Source of the DNA: Diacronema lutheri
Taxonomy: Eukaryota > Haptophyta > Pavlovophyceae > Pavlovales > Pavlovaceae
Direction of reading: 5' to 3'
Length of the DNA: 64,000 bases
NCBI GenBank assembly: GCA_019448385.1
Contig: JAGTXO010000025.1
Location: forward strand, 434,001 to 498,000
Shown here: positions 1-10,333 of the stretch, one piece after another
Layout of the letters: every line of letters begins with the position of its first letter
Position numbering within the stretch: position 1 is the stretch's first letter
The notes under the pieces: generated by a model
The model's database searches: none
The model's input: only the letters and a program-made list of their open reading frames with translations
Told to the model about the DNA's origin: nothing
Made by a program: the position numbers and the translations under genes

Positions 1-462
1 CTCGCTATCCTTGCTGCCCTCGGCTCCACCAAACAGCCGGGCGACCCAACGGTTCGTGATCGCCTGGCCGCCAGGTGCGAACCGCGCCCGTGCAAGCGCT
101 TCACCCGCATTCTCCGCCCCGCTGCGGACGTCCGCCTGCCGGCCGCGAACACGGCCGGTGCGCGTTGCCGCCTGGCCCAACACGAAAACCCGCCCGCCCC
201 CGAGGCCGCAGGTCCTACCTGCCCAAGCGCAGCCCAACGGCACGCAGACAGCCCGCCTTGGCAACCGACTCGTGCGCGAGCGCTCCGCCCTCCACAAGAG
301 CCTGCCCCACGCCACCGCCGACGCGGAGCCAGCGCAGCCGACGCCCCTCCGCGACGCTCGCGCCGCAAGGCGCAAGGGCCCCGGCGAGACGGCGTCAACC
401 AAGCCCGCCGCTGGCACAGCGCCGGCACCCGGAGCCCACCCCAAGCCCCCGCGCACGCCTCG

Positions 463-491
463 CCCCCCCCCCCCCCCCCCCCCCCCCCCCC
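463..491. repeat. Poly-C homopolymer tract (about 29 C)
   Basis: An uninterrupted C run in the + strand. Similar C/G runs recur in intergenic DNA and introns of this window. Its exact length is the kind of feature that sequencing gets wrong. Confidence 0.8.
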
Positions 492-894
492 GATCGGCGG
501 ACCGATTGCGTTTTGGTGCGCCAGGCTCAATGCGCCATCGCAGTGGCGGGCCCGCAGACGCAGACGCTGACATGCCCAACGCTGGGCACTGAGGCCGCAG
601 GCCGGCCCTCCTGGACCTGGCGGGCGAGCTGCCCGCGCAGCGGCCACGCGAGCCTCGCACTGACCGTGGCGGTCGCTGCCACCGTGATAGCTGCGGGTGC
701 GGCGGCCTTGGCCCCAACCCCATCATCCGTCTTCATCCCCGCCCTGCTCGCGCTCGCGGCCTACGTCGGCAATCCCTGCACCGGGATCCGCCCCGCGAAG
801 TCCACACAAGACTTATCCGTGCTGCACGCCAGCCGCGCGCGCCGACGCGCGCCGCTCCCACACGCTCACCTCCGTTTCCGCGGGCGGCCCAACG

Positions 895-915
895 CCCCCC
901 CCCCCCCCCCCCCCC
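895..915. repeat. Poly-C tract
   Basis: A run of about 21 C, followed by one T and a further short C run. Confidence 0.8.
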
Positions 916-1465
916 TCCCCCCCGGCAGGCGGCCATCGAGCCGCATTAGCACACCCGCCCGGGGCCTCCAGCCGCACCCGCAGCGGCTCGGCGCCTTGAA
1001 TCCTCCCGTCCCCCGGGGTGAGGCCTTCAACCCGGGCCCAGCGCGCTCCGACTGCCTCACGCGCGCCAGCGCCAACCTCGGCGGCATGGTAGACCCCGAG
1101 CGAAAAGCCGCACTTCTCGCCGTCCTCGTCAGGCGCAAGTACGTTATCCTGCTCCTACTGCCGACGCGGCTCCCGCGCGCGCGGACTACTACGCCGGGCA
1201 GATCGCCGCAGACGCACGTGAGTGCACACGTGCGGACAAGGCGCACACGCTCGACGTCCAGTTAGCGCACGTGCACGTGCGCGCCACTGGTCACATTTGA
1301 GCGTCCGTGCTCGCCCACAGCGTCGCCATCCACAAGATGCGCGCTGGAGCCATCCAAGCAGGGCTCTGCCTGCTCGGCTTCCGCAAGGCAATTTGGGCCG
1401 CGGACAGCGGACAGCGGACGGCGTGCGCGTGCGAGGTGCGAAAGGAGGAAGAAGGTAGGGAGAGT

Positions 1466-1468
1466 TGT

Positions 1469-1511
<43 letters not shown>
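1466..1511. repeat. (GT)n followed by poly-G
   Basis: A short GT dinucleotide repeat runs directly into about 29 G. Read on the minus strand this is poly-C then (CA)n. It lies just downstream of the last recognisable coding part of the ubiquitin-protease-like gene and would encode a proline run if translated in the open minus frame. Confidence 0.75.
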
Positions 1512-1516
<5 letters not shown>

Positions 1517-1519
1517 CGG

Positions 1520-2940
1520 CCGCCGGAGACGAGGACGCACTCACCGCTGTTGGCAATGCGCGCGTCACGGAGACAACTTGGCGGGCTTCGCACGCAGCTG
1601 GGCCGATCGCCGCCGTAGAGATGTCTGCAGCCGTCTCCGCGATGCCGATCGTCGCATCTGTTGGCACCGCTGCCATCTGCCGCACCCGCGGCCAGGCTGC
1701 CGGCAAGGTCGGCGCGTCGGGCTCCGAGCTCGGCCACGCAGGCGATGCGGCCGACGGCGGTGACGCTGAGCCCAGCGCCGGGTCCAACGGCTCCACGTCG
1801 AGCCGGCTGTGAACGAGCATGCTCGCACCACTTGCCCACGCCAGCGCGTCGGACTCAGGCACGTTGTAGATCTGCGCGGGCAACGCGCGTGCGTGCGGCA
1901 GGCGCGCGCGCGAGCTTTCAGGCCACGCGCGCGTGCCGCGCGGGAGGACGGGGCGGTCGCGGCTGCGCTCGACCGCCGGTCGCGGCACCGAGCGACCGTG
2001 CGCGCCGCCGCACGTTGTAGTCGTCGCACGGAAACCAAGCCTCGTTGCGGAGCACGATGGCGACAAGGTGCCCGCTCATCGGCCCCTCGCCCACGTGCAC
2101 CACGCCGGCGACGGGGAGGTGGTCGCGCCCGCCGAGCAGCAGCCGCGGCGCGCACACGAGCGCGCGGTTGTTCTTGCACTGCGAGCCATTGCCGCGCGTC
2201 GTGCGCGGCGCCTCGACAGCAATGCTGGCTGGCGTGAGCACGCCCGAGTGGCCCGCGTTCGTGTGGCGATCCCGCGGCGGCCCAGCGGCGCCCCCCAGAG
2301 CGTGTGCAAGCGCGCGCGCCGCATCGCCGCCGACGCTGACGAGTACGGCGATGCCCTCGCCGGCCTCTGAAGGCACGGCGATCTGCTCGAGCACTGGCCC
2401 GACGCGTGTGTCGGCTTCAAAGGCCGCAGCGAGCCCGGGCACTCGGCCGAGCAGCAACCGGAAGAACTCAGCGGCATCCTGCGGCGTCCTTCGCGCGCCA
2501 CGGCCCGAGATGACGTCGATGACGGACACAAGACACAGCCGTGTCGGCGCCCTGGTGTCCTCGATCAGCGTGCCAAAGTCCCGAAAACGCGCCCTCTCGA
2601 CGCTGTTGGCACGGCGCGAAGCGGAGCGAAGCATCGCACGGAGCATGTTCAGGGCGAAGAGCGATTGCATAAGGACGGTCGTGTAGCACGCGCTGCCCTC
2701 GTTTTTCGCGCCTGCGCCGCGCCGCGCAGCGCCGGGTGTGCGGGGTGCGCACGCACGGTTTGCGGCGGGATGGAGGGAGGCTGGCTGGGCGCGCGCCGAG
2801 CCCGGCAAGCCGTGCAGGCGCTCACCACGCGGCACGCCGGGCACTCTCACCGGCCACATCGGGCCGTCAAACGCGTCTTCCACAGGCTGCCGACCGACGA
2901 CGTAAAACTTGCTCAAGGCGCCGCGCCGTGCACGCGCCAT
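1520..2940 (-). CDS. Ubiquitin carboxyl-terminal hydrolase-like protein (USP, peptidase C19), 2+ exons
   Basis: Probable deubiquitinating cysteine protease. The Cys box reads NEGSACYTTVLMQSLF, resembling the USP pattern N-x-GNTCYMNS-x-LQ, with the nucleophile Cys in CYT. A His box follows about 200 residues later: SGHLVAIVLRNEAWFPCDD, the USP pattern GHY-x-A...W-x-x-FDD. The exon ending at 2014 (DDYN) is followed by a GT donor (GTGCGG). An AG acceptor lets translation resume at 1871 with a segment containing ASMLVHSR, the usual end of the USP fold (AYMLFYRR-like). The intron is 1872-2013. The start at 2940 is the first Met before the recognisable region and is uncertain. The end is also unresolved: the minus frame stays open into a proline run at the G tract, so a further intron or earlier stop is possible. 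The cysteine box is divergent (NEGSAC instead of N-x-GNTC), so activity is not assured. The domain is short for a USP. Confidence 0.6.
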
Positions 2941-4469
2941 GCGCGCGCTGTTGCGGGCTGCGCAGCAGGGACGACGGGGGAATTGGCGAGCGAGGGTTGG
3001 GCGCAGATCAGCGTGGTGGCGCGGCAAGACGAGCGCGCGCCGGGCGCCTGGCGCGGAGGCGCCCCGCGCGAGGACGCGAGCCGCTTCTCGCACCGGACGG
3101 GCGCCCACGCGCAAGCCGGCTTTCGAGGGCTGGTGGATGGTGGCAGATGCCGAAACGGACACATGGAATGATGCGTCGGCGGCGCGAGCGCGGGACGATC
3201 TTGCCCGGGCAATTTTGCGCACGCTGCCAGCGCGCGTATGCGTGCGCATGCAGCGGGCGGCGCGCACGTTGCGCGTGACGGGGCGCCGAGCGGCACACCG
3301 GCGGGGACGCGCTCGCCGCTGCCGTGGCATCGTACGCTGCCTGCGTGCTGGCCCGCACGCACGTTGCCGGCGCGAGGGGACGGCGAGTGCGCCTCGGCCG
3401 AACAGGCGCGAACGTTACGCCCGAGCGCGTGGCCGGGCCCCGCCGACTGCACGCAGCGCCGGCCCAGGCGCGCATCCGCCCGACGCGGATTTGGACGACG
3501 CATCGACCGGCACGCCGAGCGTCTGCGCCCGCCTCGCGGCCGGTCGCGCCGGCCCCTCTTCGGCCCGAGGCTGCACGTCCGCCGCGCGCCGCTTTGGCGC
3601 GCGGCGCGGCGCTCCCGGAACGCGCATGGCACACGCGCGGTGCGCGGGCACGCCCGCAACGCGCCATTCCAGCGCGAGCAGTTCGGCAAGCTTGCAGCGC
3701 GCGAGCAGCCGGGCATGTGCCGCGGAAACACAGTTCGCTGTGTGCGCCGGCCGCGACGACACGGCGTAGCGGCGCGAGGCTGGCCGCCGGGGCCACGGGC
3801 GTACTGCCGTGGCGCGACGCCATGGTATGAGCATTAAATTCATCGGGGGGTGGGGTGGGGGGGGGGGGGGCGCGTTGTGCGCACTTGGCGCGCGAGTAGT
3901 GCGAGTGGCGGGCGAGCCTCGTCGCCCACGGAGCCCGCCCCCGGCTCGGCGGCGCGCCGCCTGCTCGCCGGGTCGCGCACCGCCGTCGCCGCCGCTGCGC
4001 ACTTGCCCAGCTTGCCGGCAGGCGGCAGGCGGCGGCGACGGCGGCGGCGGCGGCTGCGGCTGCGGCGCGAGCGCGACGCCGGGCGGCGGCAGCGCCGACG
4101 GCACGCGCGCAGCGGCGACCCACGCGGCGGCGGGCAGCGCGCCAGCGTGAGGCCCCTGCGCGCCGGCCGCATTGGCGCCGCCCTGCGCGCCCTAGAAGGG
4201 CGCGCAGGTACGCGGGCCGGTCGCGCGGCGCGCGGTGCTGGCGAGCACCCGACGGCTGCGCGTCGGCGCGAGCGGCGCGGCGGGCGTCGCGCCGGCGGGT
4301 GCTGGCCAGCACCGCGCGCCGGCGGCGCGCCCGCCGCCAGCGCGCCGCCCGCCGCCGGCGCCGCGCGCGCCGTCCGCGCCCGCCGCCACCGCGCGCCGCC
4401 GCCGCGCATTCGCGCGCGGCGGCGACGGCGGCCGCGGCGAGCGCCGCCGCCGCCGCCTCGCCACCGCTG
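2941..4469. other. GC-rich intergenic stretch, no supported gene
   Basis: All six frames are open for long distances, but the translations are Arg/Ala/Pro-rich and not recognisable. A G run of about 13 bases sits near 3858-3870. From about 4020 to 4460 the sequence is dominated by CGCCGC-type repeats with strong self-complementarity, including a repeated GCTGG...CAGC block near 4235-4315. It lies downstream of the helicase pseudogene and upstream of the USP-like gene. Confidence 0.5.
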
Positions 4470-6839
4470 ACCGCGCGGAGCACCTCTTTGAAGACGACGC
4501 TGCGCGTCACGAGGTCCGGGCCGAGCGCAAAGCGGACGCGCGACGTGTGCCCGACGCGCGAAGCGGCCACGTGGAGCTGGCCGTGCGTGAAGCACGGCTC
4601 GGCGAGCCACACGCCCGCGCACCCGAGCGCTTGCCCCTGCGCCTCGTTACGCCGGCCGCACCGGGGAACTGGCGGCGCATCCGCACAAGCGCGAACGTGC
4701 CGTCGTCGGGCGAGTGGTGGTCGACACGCGCGACGAGCACGGTGCTGTCGCGCCCGGCGGCCGCGCCGGGGCGTGCGCACTCGAGCAGCCGGCCGCCGGC
4801 GCGCATGCCGCGCACGATCAGCCGCGTGCCGCCGCACAGCCCCTCGCCGGGCGAGAGGTTGCGCGGCAGCATCACCACCATCCCGGGCTTCAGGTCGAGG
4901 ACGCGGTGCGGCATCTGCGCGTGCTCGAGCGAGTCGAGGAATTCGACCGACGCCAGCGCAATCTGCTTGCCCGCCCCGTCGTCGCGCCAGCTCGTCCGCC
5001 GACGCGCACCTCGCCGCCGCGCCCGGGAAGCGGCCGATCGCCAGCCAGTTGATCCGCGCCACGTCCGTCTGCTTGGCGCAGAGCACCGCGCGGTCGCACA
5101 GCGAGCCGTCGTCGGTCCAACACGTCGCGCCGTGGACAAAGTCGTCACGAGCTCCGTCGGGTAGGCCGAGCCCACGCGGATGGGGACGCCGCCGACGGCC
5201 TCGGGCAGCTGCACGGGATCGAGCGGGAATGCGCCGGGCATGGCCCCGGCCGCCGGCACCGCCGCGGGAACGGCGCCGTCGCCGGGGCTGCGCAGCAGCT
5301 CCGCCCACTCGCCCGCGCCGAGCGCGTCGCCCGTGTCGCGCGCCGCGCTCGAGGCGCGAACGTTCTCGACCAAGGCGTGCGGCCGATCGTGCTGCCACGG
5401 CGCCGAGTACTTGAGGCAGGAGCGCACGATCTGCGCGCGCGAGCCGCGCCGCACCACCGGCAAGCACTGGCGAAAGTCGCCGGCGAGCAGCAGCGTCTCG
5501 CCGCCGAAGCGCTCGTCGACGCCCGTCACGTCGCGCAAACACCGATCAGGCGAGTCGAGGTGGCACCGCGTCTGCATCGGCGCCTCGTCCCACACGACCA
5601 GCCGCCGCGGCGGCCAGGGAGCGCCCGCGCTCGGAGCGCGGCACGCCATTGAACGGCTTGCCCGTCGGAGTCGGCACCGCCGGGCACCTTGAAGGTCAAG
5701 TGGAAGGTGCGGCCGTCGGGCAGCAGCGTGGCGGCGACGCCCGAGGACGCGCCCACGACGACCGCGTGCCCATCCGCGCGCACGGCGGCGATAATGGCGC
5801 GCTCGACGAACGTCTTGCCCGTTCCGCCCGGCGCGTCGCAAAGATGCAGCCGGTTGCCCACGCCGCGCAGCGCCGATTTGACGACCGCGCCGTGGAGCGC
5901 GCACTGCTGGCCGCCCTCGGCCATCGCCGCGCGCGCCGCCGCCGCGCTCGCAGCCCGCTCGGCGCGATGGTAGCCCTGCGCGCGCGCGAGCTCGCGCCCG
6001 CCCGGCCCGGCCGGCGCGCGCGCCGTGCGCAGACCGGCCACCGCCGCGAGCGCCGCCGCGCGCTCGCGCTCGTCGGGCACGTACAGCCCCGTGGAGTCGA
6101 ACGTGTCGGCCCAGGCGGGCACGCCGTACGAGGCGAAGGCGTCCGAGCCGGGCTGCGGCCGCTGCTCGGCGCGCTTCAGGAGCATGACCCCGCACACGTT
6201 CCACTTGGTGCCAAACATCGAGCCCGTGAGCCCCGTGTAGACGCGGTCGAGCTGCGTGGCGATGGCGCAGACGTCCTCGTGCCGGATCTCGTCGACCGGT
6301 TCGCGCCGCGCGTCGACGAGCGGCACGACGCGCTCGGAGCCCGCCCACGTGAACGTGCGCGTCGACATGTTCAGCCGCGTGTGCGCGAGCGTGTCGTCCT
6401 CGTACTTGGGCTTGACGGCGGGCGAGAGCTTGCCGCGCACCTCCTCCTTCGAGAGGCCGCGCGTGTTGAGCAGCTCCTTCTGGCGCGCGTGCACCGTCTC
6501 GACGCGCTGATCGTCGATGGCGCGCAGGGCGCCAAAGTAGGCGTCCATCTGCGCGAGCGGCGCGCCTTCAATCGGCAGCTCCTTGTCGGTCACGCCGGCC
6601 GTGTACGCCGCCTTGTCGACGTCCGTCGGCCGGTACATGGTGCCAAAGTTGCCGTCGCCCGTGAGCTCGGGCCAGTCGACGACGCAGGGCGGCGAGACGA
6701 AGGCGAGCGCGCGGCGCGACGGCCCGTAGCTCAGCTTGTCGACCGTGCGCGCCTGCTCGCTCGGCTTGACCGGCCGCGTGCTCACGATCTCGCAGTTGAC
6801 GAGCGCCGCGTCGAAGGCGCGCAGGTCGATGGCGGCCAT
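4470..6839 (-). pseudogene. Frameshifted fusion gene: giant-virus-type domain plus PIF1/Helitron-class helicase
   Basis: The first approximately 270 residues (start at 6839, MAAIDLRAFD) are intact. Their pattern, including FGTMYRPTD, LSPAVKPKYEDD and SMFGTKWNVCGVMLLK, resembles an uncharacterised domain family of nucleocytoplasmic large DNA viruses (DUF5871-like). A superfamily-1 helicase follows: Walker A DAPGGTGKTF, motif Ia ASSGVAATLL, Walker B VVWDEAPMQ, motif III LLAGDFRQCLPVV, then LKPGMVVMLPRNL, HGQLHVAASRV and a TRSVVFKEVL tail typical of Helitron helicases. After motif Ia the gene changes frame at least four times (near 5.65, 5.15, 5.0 and 4.65 kb), with apparent loss of about 25 residues before Walker B and of the segment before AQGQALG. 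These are breaks typical of a dead insert, although assembly indels in GC-rich sequence could add some. It is probably a viral or mobile-element remnant. No Rep nuclease domain was seen. Confidence 0.65.
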
Positions 6840-7314
6840 GGTCGTTGTGCGCGGGAGATCACGCTGCAGGCGGCTCCACAGTAGGTTCGAGAAAAAAAAA
6901 AGCTGGGCCAACGGTCAGTCGAGCGCCACAAGCAATCCTCGGGAGCCGGTGGCCCAACCCAACCCAACGATCTTCGTCGCCACCCTTCGCGCGTTTTCCG
7001 TTCGCGCCCAAGCAGACAATGAGACCACAATCTCGGTGCTGCTCGGCGCGATGATGGGCCTCAGCGGCTCGGTGGCGATCGTGCTCTACGTGCGCGCGCG
7101 ACGTCGCGAGGTGCAGCACGGGCGCGTGGCGACGCCGCGCATCATCCAGCGCCAGCTCGAGCTGCAGCTGCCGTGGGGCCGGCCGGACGAGGCATCCGTC
7201 GCCTCGCGTGCCGAAACGCCGGGCGTCGAGGCCGCGTCGCGCTCGGTGCGCGACGCGGCGCCCGAGCCGGACCCGGACGAGGGCTACGTGCGCGTGGCGA
7301 GCGCGGCGTTCTGA
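6838..7314 (+). CDS. Small single-pass membrane protein, unknown function
   Basis: The C-terminal part is convincing: a hydrophobic segment TISVLLGAMMGLSGSVAIVL is followed by the basic run YVRARRR, giving an N-out/C-in single-pass topology, and then by an acidic tail ending in VRVASAAF. The start is uncertain. The ATG at 6838 overlaps the start codon of the opposite-strand pseudogene, and the N-terminal 60 residues read as Arg/Ser-rich filler, so the real start may be a later Met or an unseen upstream exon. No family recognised. Confidence 0.4.
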   Translation: MVVVRGRSRCRRLHSRFEKKKSWANGQSSATSNPREPVAQPNPTIFVATLRAFSVRAQADNETTISVLLGAMMGLSGSVAIVLYVRARRREVQHGRVATPRIIQRQLELQLPWGRPDEASVASRAETPGVEAASRSVRDAAPEPDPDEGYVRVASAAF

Positions 7315-7410
7315 GGCGCGCACGACGTCGCCCAGCCAGAGCAGCCCGGGGCGGGGCGAGTCCGGCTGCGCGGAGGTCCGGCTCGAGCGGGCGGGCGCCA
7401 TGCTCTGAGG

Positions 7411-7732
7411 CGCCGCCGCTTTCTAAAAGGGTGTAGGGTGTAGGGTGTAGGATGCAAAACAAGCCCTCCCCACATTTGGGCCCGACGTCATTCCTTCTTC
7501 GAAGCCGTGACGTTACTCACATACGAGTACTTTTACTTAGTGTAGGATGTATCTATTCTCTAAGTATTTGCATAGTGTAGGGTGTAGGATAAGTACGGTT
7601 ATGAAAGTCCTACAGGGAGTGAAGGAATGACGCTGTGACGAAAGAAGGAATGACGTCGGGCCCAGATGTGGGGAGGGCTTGTTTTGCATCCTACACCCTA
7701 CACCCTACACCCTTTTGAAAAGCGGCGGCGCC
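7411..7732. mobile_element. Foldback (MITE-like) element, copy 1, with TGTAGGG-repeat ends
   Basis: Both ends carry the same sequence in opposite orientation: CCGCTTTCTAAAAGGG, then three to four TGTAGGG-like repeats, then a block ending in GACGTCATTCCTTCTT. The inverted repeats are roughly 90 bp. The centre (about 7500-7630) is AT-richer than the surroundings and contains further GTGTAGGGTGTAGGAT motifs. There is no coding capacity. It is a non-autonomous terminal-inverted-repeat element in structure. No target-site duplication could be defined because the flanks are themselves repeated. Confidence 0.7.
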
Positions 7733-7961
7733 TCAGAGCATGGCGGCTCGACAGCATGGCGCCTATACAGCATGGCGTCGTCCAGCGTCACGCCGCGTCG
7801 TGGTCCTGCCGCTCCTCCGTGGCGCACGGATGGCGCTCCTCCGTGACGCAGCCGAACGACGTCGCGGCGTCACGGCCCGGGCGCAGTCGCCATCCTGGAC
7901 GCCACGCTGGACGACGCCATGCTGTCGAGGCGCCATGCTGTCGAGCCGCCATGCTCCGAGG
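7733..7961. repeat. Self-complementary spacer between the two foldback elements
   Basis: The spacer is itself an imperfect inverted repeat: the left side reads GCATGGCGGCTCGACAGCATG and the right side carries the reverse complement near 7915-7950, with GACGACGCCATGCTG-type blocks on both sides. The 25-bp block GCCATGCTCTGAGGCGCCGCCGC occurs at the outer left edge and again, inverted and direct, at the inner edges, so the palindrome extends beyond the elements. Confidence 0.65.
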
Positions 7962-8282
7962 CGCCGCCGCTTTCTAAAAGGGTGTAGGGTGTAGGGTGTA
8001 GGATGCAAAACAAGCCCTCCCCACATTTGGGCCCGACGTCATTCCTTCTTTCGTCACAGCGTCATTCCTTCTCCCCCCTATGGGACTTTCATAACCGTAC
8101 TTATCCTACACCCTACACTATGCAAATACCTAGAGAATAGATACATCCTACACTAAGTAAAGGTACTCGTATGTGAGTAACGTCACGGCTTCGAAGAAGG
8201 AATGACGTCGGGCCCAAATGTGGGGAGGGCTTGTTTTGCATCCTACACCCTACACCCTACACCCTTTTAGAAAGCGGCGCCG
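7962..8282. mobile_element. Foldback (MITE-like) element, copy 2, inverted relative to copy 1
   Basis: Same terminal sequence as copy 1. The internal region is the reverse complement of copy 1 (for example CATACGAGTAC in copy 1 and GTACTCGTATG in copy 2) with a few substitutions and one changed patch near 8065-8085. The two copies therefore form the arms of an approximately 870-bp palindrome centred near 7845. Confidence 0.7.
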
Positions 8283-8696
8283 AAGGTGGGAGGATGCCAC
8301 CCGTATGCGCGCGTTTGAACGTGCGCGGACGGCCGTTGGCTTCGCGCCCTTTCGCCCACGGTTTGCGCGCCAACGGACCAGTCCTCCGCGGGCGCCGCGC
8401 ATCGTCTCAGGGGCGGTCGGTGTGGTACGCCGCGCGCATCGTCAGCGCCGCGGCGTCGAGCTCTGCGAGCGAGGGCGCGTACGTGACGCCGCTCAGCACC
8501 TCGTCCGCGCCCGCCCTCGTCGCGCTCGCCGCCTCCGCAGTGCGCGCAGGCGGCTTCGTGACGGCACGCGAGGCCACGCCGCGCGCCGCAGGTGCCTTCG
8601 CGCGCTGCATCGTCTGTCTGCCGGTCCGACGCGCTCTGCTCTGAACGAACGGACGGCACGCCCGACGAGATCTCGTCGCGTGCACGCTCGCACAGC
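8283..8696. other. Flank of the palindrome, no supported gene
   Basis: The sequence returns abruptly to GC-rich DNA after the element. Frames are open but unrecognisable. It leads into the decayed coiled-coil ORF. Confidence 0.4.
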
Positions 8697-9529
8697 ATGT
8701 ACCCCCAGAACGTCTCCGAGCTGCTGCCCGACGAGATCTTCGGCGACGAGCTGCTCGTCGACCGGCACTACCGCGTGCGCATCCTTCAGCGCGTCGCCCG
8801 CCGCCGCGATGCGGCCGAGGCCAACTTTTGGCTCGACGGCGGGCCCGCCGACTCGGTCGTCGGCGCGTGCATGTGCGGCCGAATCTACGCGCTCAAGTGC
8901 ATGGGCCGGCTCGTCCGCGGCGCCCGGATCCTCGCGCTGCTGCGCAAAAATGTGGCGCTCGCCACGTGCCGCGCACACCTCATGGGCCACATGCTCCAGC
9001 GCATCGTCGGCGACAGCGGCGTCGCGCGGCTGCTGCAGCTGGTTGCAGCTCGTTCGCGAGGATCACGACACGCTCAACGCCGAGCACCAGGCCTTGGAAG
9101 CACAGCATGACACCGGCCAAGTCATGCGACGGCATGTGCGCGCGCGCCGACGCGCTCTCCAAGGACCTCGCACGGGCGCACGAGCACGCTCACAAGCTCG
9201 ATGGCTATCTGGTGTGGTGCAGCGAGCGCCTCGGTGAGAGTGACTCTTTCAACGGAGCGCTCGAGAACCTGAACACGCGGTGCAGCATGAGATGTGCTGG
9301 CTCCACGCCGAGATGTCGTCGCTCGTTGCGAGTTCGCCCGAGGCTTACGCGAACGACAGCGAGGCCACCGACTTCAAGGACCACGGCGTGTGCGTCGAGT
9401 TCGATGTCTTCAACCGCGACGGGGTCGAGGGCGCGCCCGTGCCCGCGACCGCGCCCACGAAGGCAGAGCCGGGCATCGAGTCCGAGTGCATCGCGCCCGC
9501 ACAGGCAGAGCCGGGCAGCGAGTCCGAAG

Positions 9530-9562
<33 letters not shown>

Positions 9563-9600
9563 GGCAGAGCCGCGCACCGAGCCCAAGTGAGCCAACGTGC
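8697..9600 (+). pseudogene. Decayed coiled-coil protein gene read in four frame segments
   Basis: A plausible protein begins at the ATG at 8697 (MYPQNVSELLPDEIFGDELL) and continues about 115 residues to a segment ending RLLQLV. Protein-like sequence then shifts frame into REDHDTLNAEHQALEAQHDT, again into ADALSKDLARAHEHAHKLD, and again into EMCWLHAEMSSL followed by an acidic FKDHGVCVEFDVFNRDG segment. The middle segments have heptad-like spacing of Leu and Ala with charged residues, suggesting a coiled coil. I recognise no family. The frame jumps suggest a pseudogene, or introns I could not place. Assembly indels are also possible. Confidence 0.4.
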
Positions 9601-10333
9601 CGCCGAACTCGCCCAAGCTCTCGTCGGTCGACAGTCAGGCCACCGAGTACAAGACCTCCTACGCGAACTCACGTGCTCGCCACCTGCAACGCCTCGAGTT
9701 TACGCACGCGTTCGAGTCTGTGCAGGCCGAGGTCGCTTAGCCAAAGCGCGCCAAGGTTCCGGCCACCGGCGCATCCAGCCGCTGGCTGCGCAACACGGCG
9801 GTGCGCAACACCCGCAGCTCGGCCAACGGCAAGTAGCGCGCCGGCGCAGCGCACGGTATGCCGCGGCGAGCTCAGTCGCGAAGAGTGTCCGACTGGCCGC
9901 GCCCTCCACGGGGTGCACGCGCACTCGGCGCGGTCCGGTCAGTCAGGGGGCCTGAGCTTGCGCGATGCCAGTTGCGAGCCCCCCCGGAATCCGCCATTCT
10001 ATTCTACTAGGCGTAAATCACCCAAGCCCTTCCGGTCGCCCGCATTCCGGGGTCGGACCCTCCGTCGGCCCGGCTCGGGCCCTCCGTCCGCCGCGCCCGC
10101 TCGACCCCGAATTCTACTCCAAATCGGCCGGTCAGGAGGGTGTCTCGGTCCTAGGCTCGTCATAAGCCTCGCCCCGACCCCTCGAGCGCTCATTGGCTGG
10201 CTTTTAACCCTTGATTGTACGACCCGGGTCGTACTCTCAGCCTTACACTGGCCGGACCAGCCCGGACCGCGCCATATATAGATTCCCATATGGGTATCAT
10301 TCCTTCCTTCGTTTGAGCGCCCCAGAAGTACGC
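9601..10333. other. Intergenic, no supported gene
   Basis: Unstructured GC-rich DNA, with a slightly AT-richer patch CCATATATAGATTCCCATATGG near 10270-10295 that is partly palindromic. That patch lies within 70 bp of the 3' end of the amine oxidase gene, so it is not its promoter. Nothing else recognised. Confidence 0.4.

Larger units (their letters stand above)
1..1519. other. Low-complexity GC-rich stretch without a supported gene
   Basis: Open frames exist on both strands, but they overlap one another and consist mainly of Pro, Arg and Ala, as expected from GC-rich DNA with few stop codons. One + frame near 660-770 encodes a hydrophobic Ala/Leu/Val-rich run that could be a membrane segment of an unrecognised exon. 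Nothing in this stretch matches a family I know. It contains two long C runs, a (GT)n run and a G run. Confidence 0.5.

Noticed and set aside
75-1265. 396-residue open frame at the left end
   Set aside because: It runs through two poly-C tracts, is mostly Arg/Pro/Ala, and overlaps equally long frames on both strands. It matches no known family.
7411-8282. TGTAGGG repeats as an internal telomere
   Set aside because: The repeats are short (three to four units) and form part of an inverted-repeat element with defined ends. A telomere array would be longer and one-sided.
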